A DNA stretch of 7,257 nt from an uncultured Oscillospiraceae bacterium (GTDB lineage Bacteria; Bacillota; Clostridia; Oscillospirales; Oscillospiraceae). The stretch spans positions 1 to 7,257 of the forward strand of contig CANQUO010000107.1 in the NCBI GenBank assembly GCA_947627085.1, in the 5' to 3' direction. The stretch's first letter is position 1. Each line of letters starts with the position of its first letter. A model generated the notes under the pieces. It was not told the DNA's origin, did not search any database, and worked only from the letters and a program-made list of their open reading frames with translations. The position numbers and the translations under genes were made by a program. Below, piece after piece: positions 4,368 through 7,257 of this stretch.

Positions 4368-5456
4368 TCAGTACCTCCTTCTCAGCTTGCCCACGGTCAA
4401 CGCCGCGGGAATGAGTATGACGGCGAACAGAATATTTATTGCCGGGATGATAAAATCCGACCAGCGCTGAAAGGCGAAGGCGTTCCCGGCGATGAGGAAG
4501 GCCGCCGCGCCTGAGAGAGCCGCGCTGGGGAGCACGAATACGGCCCGTTTTTTTACGCCGGTGACCGTTTTCCATATCTCCGCCACGATCATTAACACCG
4601 CCGCCAGAAATATGAAATCGGTCACTATCCATATGGTCACCACCACGGCCTCCACGCGCTCCACCACGCCCAGGACCTTGATGTTGCGTATCACCATGAA
4701 AAAGGCGTTTTCCATGGATACGGCCAGCTTCTCCCCCAGGGTCCCCAGGGTGAAGAACGTCACGCCGAAGGCCACGGCCGCGAGCATTATGAGCCAGGGA
4801 AATCTGTTGGGCCGCTGGGATTTTGGCCGCCGGACGTGTCCCGACAGGAAGAGAAAGTAGGCGAAGGCCGCCATCACGTCGAAAATCGGCAGGGCCCCGT
4901 AGGCTATATCCTTTATGTCCCGGTATGTCACCGGCAGCAGGTGCGCGGCGGACACGTCGGGCAGGGCCGAGAGGAGCGCCACGGCGATCACCGCCGCCAA
5001 AATGGGCATCAGTATCTCCGCCGTCCGGGACAGGGTCTTTGTAAGGCCCGAGGCGGTGAAAAGCGCCACAGCCAGCATGACGATAATGAAAATGGGCGTG
5101 TTGCCGTTGGGGTAGACGGTGGCTAAAAGCCGTTCCGCGGCGGAGCGGGCGATGAAGCCGCCGTAAAAGGTGAGCCACAGCGCGCACAGTACGTCGAATA
5201 TCCTCCCCAACACCGGGCCCAGCCCCGCTACGGCCATATCCGCAAGTCCCATGTCCTCCGGGGCGTTTTTCCGGGCCCAGCGGGTGAAGGCCACAAGGGC
5301 CGCCCCCGCCGGGAGGGCGAGAGCCGTCGAGAGCCACGCGGCCCTGCCCGCGAACAGCACCGCCGAGGCGGGCAGTATGCGGATCATGGGCGACAGGAGG
5401 CTCACGAATATGAGCACCTTCAGTTGCCTTTCAGTGATTCTGTCAGTTTTTCCCAC
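4368..5456 (-). CDS. gerAB: GerAB-family spore germination permease
   Basis: This 362-residue, strongly hydrophobic protein is the B subunit of a GerA-type receptor, an APC-superfamily transporter-like protein of the spore inner membrane thought to bind the germinant. About ten hydrophobic segments are visible, and the N terminus (ITERQLKVLIFVSLLS) and the loop LPVTYRDIKDIAYGALPIFDVMAAF match the family style. The start is placed at GTG 5456 because AAGGAGGA lies nine bases upstream and the resulting N terminus and length fit the family; the longer frame opening at 5570 adds an Arg-rich, non-family stretch that lies inside the preceding gene. The gene overlaps the end of the GerAC-like gene by 37 bases and stops one base before sleB. 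The germinant cannot be told from sequence. The symbol names the family, not a proven orthologue. Confidence 0.92.
   Translation of the reverse strand: MGKTDRITERQLKVLIFVSLLSPMIRILPASAVLFAGRAAWLSTALALPAGAALVAFTRWARKNAPEDMGLADMAVAGLGPVLGRIFDVLCALWLTFYGGFIARSAAERLLATVYPNGNTPIFIIVMLAVALFTASGLTKTLSRTAEILMPILAAVIAVALLSALPDVSAAHLLPVTYRDIKDIAYGALPIFDVMAAFAYFLFLSGHVRRPKSQRPNRFPWLIMLAAVAFGVTFFTLGTLGEKLAVSMENAFFMVIRNIKVLGVVERVEAVVVTIWIVTDFIFLAAVLMIVAEIWKTVTGVKKRAVFVLPSAALSGAAAFLIAGNAFAFQRWSDFIIPAINILFAVILIPAALTVGKLRRRY
4373..4380 (-). promoter_or_regulatory. Strong ribosome binding site of sleB inside gerAB
   Basis: The minus strand reads AAGGAGGT here, six bases before the sleB ATG. It lies within the last codons of the GerAB-like gene and is a near-perfect anti-16S match, suggesting that sleB is translated strongly from the shared message. 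Confidence 0.85.
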
Positions 5457-6625
5457 GGGTTTTTGTCCTCCTTCCCGGATTTTTCCGGCGGGTCGGCGAT
5501 GTCGTAGGTCCGGGCCAGGACGCCGCTCCCCTCCACGGTCACGGGAAGCCCGGGGAAGATGTCCTCCCACGCGCCGGGCATGTCCTCAAGCTTCAGGGGC
5601 GATGAGCGCCGGACGACGCCCTCCAGGTCAAGATAGTCTATTTTCAGCTCCTGACTGCGCCGGACGGCGGCCCGGACGGCGCCGGTCATTATCTCCGTAA
5701 GCTCCCGCTCGCACTGACGCCTCACGGCCTCGTCCGTGATGTCCGCCTCGCCGGCGACGTTTATGACGTTGGCCCGGAGGCTGAGCCTGACGCGAAGCTC
5801 CGTAAGGCGCCCGTCCCGGTCAAAGACCGGCTCCATGTCCGTTTTCGCAAGGTCCACCGACACGGTCACGGCGGCGCCGGGGAGCGCAAGGTCCATGTTC
5901 CGGGACTTGTATTTTCCCAAAAGGAGCATGGCGCCCAATGTCTCCTCGTCGGTGAGGTACTCGCACACCGCCCCGTCCTTCAATACGGCGAAGCCGGCCG
6001 GCTCCAGATTGAGGTCCCCCCGGGCCTCAAAAAGCTTCTCCTCCTTCACCCCACGGACGCACTGAATGAGGGCGCAGCCGTTGTCCGCCATGGACGAGGC
6101 TATCTCCCGGGCGGTGAAAAAATACCCCTCCCCCACCTTCGCGATGTTCCGGCCAAGGCCGGCAATGGTGTCCGAGGCCGGCGTATCGGACCCGGAGAGC
6201 CCCGCCAGCAGGTCCCGGGCCGTGCCGTCCCGGACGACGAGCACGCCGGTGTCAAGGCGCATCTCGGAAAAGCGCTCCACGTAGTCAAGGCACTCCCGGA
6301 TGCTTTTTTTCGCCAGGTCCTCGCCGATAAGCATGGCCTCGGTGTGGGACAGTATAGCCTCCCGCCCCAGTGGCATGAGGATGAGCTTCCCCATGGCCAC
6401 GCCGATGGAGGGGCCGGACCTTTCGTACATCCGGGCCTCGGACTGCTCCCCGGCGGTGCCGTAGACGGACACGTTCACGCCCTCGCCCTCCATGTCCGCC
6501 GTCACCGTGCGCACAAGCTCGATGTTCTCAAGGTGTCTGTAATTTGAGAAAATGGTAAGACCAGAGCAGCCTGTCAACGCGAGGGCGATGGCGAGAGCTA
6601 AAAACGCGCAAAAAGCTTTTTTCAC
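5420..6625 (-). CDS. gerAC: GerAC-family spore germination lipoprotein
   Basis: This 401-residue protein is the C subunit of a GerA-type receptor, a lipoprotein on the outer face of the spore inner membrane. The signal peptide ends in a lipobox LTGC with Cys20 as the lipidated residue. An N-terminal Ger(x)C domain (about 21-190) and a C-terminal domain with the typical ending (IDYLDLEGVVRR, then AWEDIFPGLPVTVEGSG) are recognisable, but the N-terminal part is diverged: NYRHLENIELV replaces the common WDxRELND-like stretch. It starts with GTG at 6625, whose bases overlap the TGA of the GerAA-like gene (GTGA), with AGGGGAGG seven bases upstream. It overlaps the GerAB-like gene by 37 bases. The gene order A-C-B differs from the Bacillus A-B-C order and is known from some clostridial ger operons. 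Confidence 0.9.
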   Translation of the reverse strand: MKKAFCAFLALAIALALTGCSGLTIFSNYRHLENIELVRTVTADMEGEGVNVSVYGTAGEQSEARMYERSGPSIGVAMGKLILMPLGREAILSHTEAMLIGEDLAKKSIRECLDYVERFSEMRLDTGVLVVRDGTARDLLAGLSGSDTPASDTIAGLGRNIAKVGEGYFFTAREIASSMADNGCALIQCVRGVKEEKLFEARGDLNLEPAGFAVLKDGAVCEYLTDEETLGAMLLLGKYKSRNMDLALPGAAVTVSVDLAKTDMEPVFDRDGRLTELRVRLSLRANVINVAGEADITDEAVRRQCERELTEIMTGAVRAAVRRSQELKIDYLDLEGVVRRSSPLKLEDMPGAWEDIFPGLPVTVEGSGVLARTYDIADPPEKSGKEDKNPWEKLTESLKGN

Positions 6626-7257
6626 AGCTTTGCCTCCCCTCCGCCGCCGGTCTTAAGCTCCGGCTCCCTGTCGCGCTTGACGGTCATGCTCCTTCGGAAA
6701 AGGGCCCGTGTCAGGTGCCGGCCCTCGCTCCCGGCGAAGGGCGACATATATGGCACGCCGTAGCTCTCTAAGCTCGCCAAGTGGTAGACGAGGATCGCCG
6801 AGGCCGTGGCCACGCCGAACATCCCCAGGGCTATGGCCGCCAGGACCAGCAAAAATCTGCACAGCCTCAGCGCCGAGCCCATGTCCTGATTTGGCATGGT
6901 GTACCCGGCGATACCCGCCAGGGCGATGACCACGACCACCACCGGGGAGACGACGCTGGCCTCCACCGCCGACTGGCCCACGATAAGGGCCCCGATGATG
7001 CTCACCGTCTCGCCGATGGGGCTTGGCAGGCGTATCCCGGCCTCCTGCAGAAGCTCAAAGGCCAGGAGCATCAAAATGACCTCCACCGCCGTGGGGAATG
7101 GCACCGAGGAGCGGGCCTCTATCATGGACTGCATGAGCCGGGTGGGTATCATCTCCTGATGGTACATGGCCACCGCCACATAAAAGGCCGGCGCCAGGAG
7201 CGTCAGGAACACGGCCAGATACCGCAGGAGCGTCAGGGCGGAGGCCACGATGAAGTG
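6622..7257 (-). CDS. gerAA: GerAA-family germination receptor subunit, 3' part
   Basis: Only the last 211 residues are in the window; the frame stays open to the edge and the full protein in this family is about 480-530 residues. This is the membrane part of the A subunit. Family hallmarks are EARSSVPFP, EVILMLLAFELLQEAGIRLP, IGETVSIIGALIVGQSAVEA and SPVVVVVIALAGIAGYTMPN, followed by a last pair of hydrophobic segments and a hydrophilic tail. About five hydrophobic segments are visible. The GTG at 7248 is internal, not a start. The stop shares bases with the start of the GerAC-like gene. The promoter of the operon, expected to be of the forespore sigma-G type, lies outside the window. Confidence 0.93.
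   Translation of the reverse strand, partial: HFIVASALTLLRYLAVFLTLLAPAFYVAVAMYHQEMIPTRLMQSMIEARSSVPFPTAVEVILMLLAFELLQEAGIRLPSPIGETVSIIGALIVGQSAVEASVVSPVVVVVIALAGIAGYTMPNQDMGSALRLCRFLLVLAAIALGMFGVATASAILVYHLASLESYGVPYMSPFAGSEGRHLTRALFRRSMTVKRDREPELKTGGGGEAKL

Noticed and set aside
5457..5570. Longer GerAB-like protein starting at 5570
   Set aside because: The extra 38 residues are Arg/Gly-rich, unlike any GerAB N terminus, and are read out of frame from the GerAC-like gene; GTG at 5456 has a good ribosome binding site.

Overview
The window looks like chromosome from an anaerobic, endospore-forming Firmicute of the Clostridia, of a G+C-rich kind such as those in or near the Oscillospiraceae. 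The evidence is a spore germination operon (GerA-type receptor plus a SleB cortex-lytic enzyme), G+C-rich codon use with strong purine-rich ribosome binding sites, and intergenic spacers full of G+C-rich palindromes. The lineage is an inference from gene content and style; no marker gene is present.

Layout. Positions 1-344 carry no gene but hold four stem-loop structures, including a nested inverted repeat at 13-73 that may be an insertion-sequence relic. Positions 345-2528 (minus strand) encode a two-component system: an OmpR/PhoB-type response regulator, then its membrane histidine kinase. A 156-base A+T-rich divergent spacer (2529-2684) separates the regulator from a plus-strand gene (2685-3059) for a small stand-alone LexA/S24-like domain. 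That protein appears to have lost both catalytic residues and has no DNA-binding domain. Positions 3060-3688 are a gene-free convergent spacer packed with palindromic repeats and ending in a rho-independent terminator. Positions 3689-7257 (minus strand) hold a tightly packed operon, read right to left: GerAA-like (cut by the window edge), GerAC-like lipoprotein, GerAB-like permease and SleB.

How the genes work together. In the known family model the three Ger proteins form a nutrient-sensing receptor in the spore inner membrane, and SleB breaks down the spore cortex peptidoglycan once germination starts. Here sensor and lytic enzyme are packed into one unit whose junctions overlap by 4 and 37 bases or are separated by 1 base, so they are probably made together in the forespore. 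The two-component system and the S24-like gene share a divergent regulatory region with two similar ACGT-centred A/T-rich elements 22 bp apart, which may be binding sites for the response regulator. No link between the two halves of the window is visible beyond adjacency.

The most interesting signals are the apparently inactive S24-like protein, the two short palindromes in the convergent spacer whose four differences are all compensatory, the long nested inverted repeat at 3094-3196, and the inclusion of sleB in a ger operon without its usual partner ypeB.
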